A DNA stretch of 7,484 nt, taken from Solirubrobacteraceae bacterium (GTDB lineage: Bacteria; Actinomycetota; Thermoleophilia; Solirubrobacterales; Solirubrobacteraceae). The DNA lies in assembly GCA_016462625.1 (NCBI GenBank), contig JAEMSV010000150.1, positions 1 to 7,484 on the forward strand. Reading direction: 5' to 3'. A program made the position numbers and the translations under genes. The notes beneath the pieces were generated by a model that had not been told where the DNA came from, made no database searches, and saw nothing but the letters and a program-made list of their open reading frames with translations. This document shows, piece by piece, positions 6,900 to 7,484 of the stretch (its first letter is position 1; each line of letters starts with the position of its first letter).

Positions 6900-7484
6900 T
6901 CAGCCCGCCTGGAGCGTTCCGACCTTCACGGCCGTCATCGCCGCGTTGGCGATCGAGGCGCCGGTATCGAGATCGATGCAGCGCAGGTGGACGTCGTTGC
7001 TGTTCGGCGTCGTGCCCAGCAGGTTGCGGCCCGCGGTGAGGACGAGTGTCGTGCGCTCGGAGTTCTGCAGCTTCACGCTGGCCTCCGCGAACTGGAAGCC
7101 GGCCTGGTCGATCTCGCACGTGACCTCGGAGGCCGCGCCCGAGATGACGTCGACCTTGGCCGTGAACACATACGCGCCGGCCGGCACATCGAGGGTGTCG
7201 ACGATGGCGCCGAAGTCGGCGACGGCGTGCTGGCTGACCGCCTGGGTGGTGTAGCCGGTCGACGGGCCGGGCTCGCCCTTTGCGCCGGTCGCGCCGGGCG
7301 CTCCGGGCTCGCCCTTTGCGCCTGGCTCGCCGGGGGATCCCTGCGGGCCGACCGGGCCCGTGGCTCCGGCGGGGCCGGCGGCTGGGACCGACGCGCTGCC
7401 GACGCTGCGGGACAGTTCACGGCGGGCGGCGGTGCTGAGGCGGTCGACCTTCAGCGACCCCCTCTTGACGTCGGCGTTGGTGAT
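6900..7484 (-). CDS. Collagen-like protein, C-terminal part (N-terminus outside window)
   Basis: This frame is open from the window edge to TGA at 6902-6900, giving 194 visible residues. The fragment opens with a polar helical segment ([23 protein letters not shown], residues 1-23, cited here as ITNADVKRG and LSTAARRE). Residues 37-75 are 13 uninterrupted Gly-X-Y triplets rich in Pro, Ala, Glu and Lys, as in bacterial collagen-like triple helices. Residues 78-194 look like a beta-rich domain, beginning near [11 protein letters not shown] (101-111), with two cysteines (123 and 169) that may pair. I recall this architecture as common in secreted proteins of Thermoleophilia, with C1q/TNF-like trimerising heads as the nearest analogy; the fold is inference. 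A signal peptide would lie upstream of the window and cannot be seen. The function is unknown. The gene converges on uvrA with a single base between the stop codons, and its neighbours give no hint of its role. Confidence 0.85.
   Translation of the reverse strand: MTNADVKRGSLKVDRLSTAARRELSRSVGSASVPAAGPAGATGPVGPQGSPGEPGAKGEPGAPGATGAKGEPGPSTGYTTQAVSQHAVADFGAIVDTLDVPAGAYVFTAKVDVISGAASEVTCEIDQAGFQFAEASVKLQNSERTTLVLTAGRNLLGTTPNSNDVHLRCIDLDTGASIANAAMTAVKVGTLQAG
7267..7322. repeat. 20-bp direct repeat within the Gly-X-Y region
   Basis: An identical 20-bp unit occurs at 7267-7286 and 7303-7322, a 36-bp period equal to four Gly-X-Y triplets. On the coding strand it encodes GAKGEPG. A third, imperfect relative follows at about 7323-7335. 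It suggests recent growth of the collagen segment by slippage or unequal exchange. Confidence 0.8.

Noticed and set aside
6900..7254. Plus-strand continuation of a frame from uvrA into the downstream region
   Set aside because: It is antisense to the collagen-like gene and an out-of-frame shadow of uvrA; the Gly-X-Y pattern on the minus strand decides the coding strand.
7267..7322. Possible CRISPR or tandem regulatory repeat
   Set aside because: Only two exact copies occur, in frame with Gly-X-Y codons; protein periodicity explains it.

Overview
This is a GC-rich, almost completely coding window. It looks like the chromosome of an actinobacterium, most likely of the Thermoleophilia/Solirubrobacterales type. 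The reasons are the high GC content with G/C-ending codons, GTG and CTG starts, TAnnnT hexamers just before starts without Shine-Dalgarno sites, a MutY lacking the Nudix-like C-terminal domain, and a secreted-type collagen-like protein with a C-terminal Cys-containing domain. The lineage is an inference. There is no sign of a mobile element, CRISPR array, tRNA or rRNA.

Layout from left to right. (1) 1-1285 (+): the 3' end of uvrB, overlapped by mutY. The mutY reading frame has no ATG or GTG early enough to include its conserved N-terminus. The best start is CTG at 461, overlapping the uvrB TGA as CTGA, with GAGGG six bases upstream. (2) 1357-1956 (+): a 199-aa DivIVA-like protein with a short N-terminal motif, a coiled coil, a Pro-rich linker and a conserved-looking C-terminal tail. 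(3) 3888-1941 (-): three tandem TetR-family regulator genes joined by two ATGA stop/start overlaps. All three share a ligand-domain pattern, and the two distal ones are close paralogues. The last one overlaps the end of the DivIVA-like gene tail to tail by 16 bp. (4) 3889-4003: the only substantial control region, shared by the TetR operon and the divergent uvrA. It holds a LexA-type GAAC-N4-GTTC box, a TACCCT hexamer nine bases before the uvrA GTG, and seven GAAC/GTTC tetramers in 60 bp. (5) 4004-6898 (+): complete uvrA with both ATPase halves and both Cys4 zinc modules. (6) 7484-6900 (-): the C-terminal part of a collagen-like protein, whose stop lies one base from the uvrA stop.

Functionally, the window is a DNA-repair neighbourhood. 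UvrA and UvrB load nucleotide-excision repair onto bulky lesions, and MutY removes adenine mispaired with 8-oxoguanine. uvrA appears to be under SOS control. The TetR triplet sits between the repair genes and shares a promoter region with uvrA. No enzyme or transporter that these regulators would normally control is visible, so their ligand and targets are unknown. The rest of the window is ordinary housekeeping sequence. The points most worth a second look are the coupled TetR triplet, the GAAC/GTTC cluster and the mutY CTG start.
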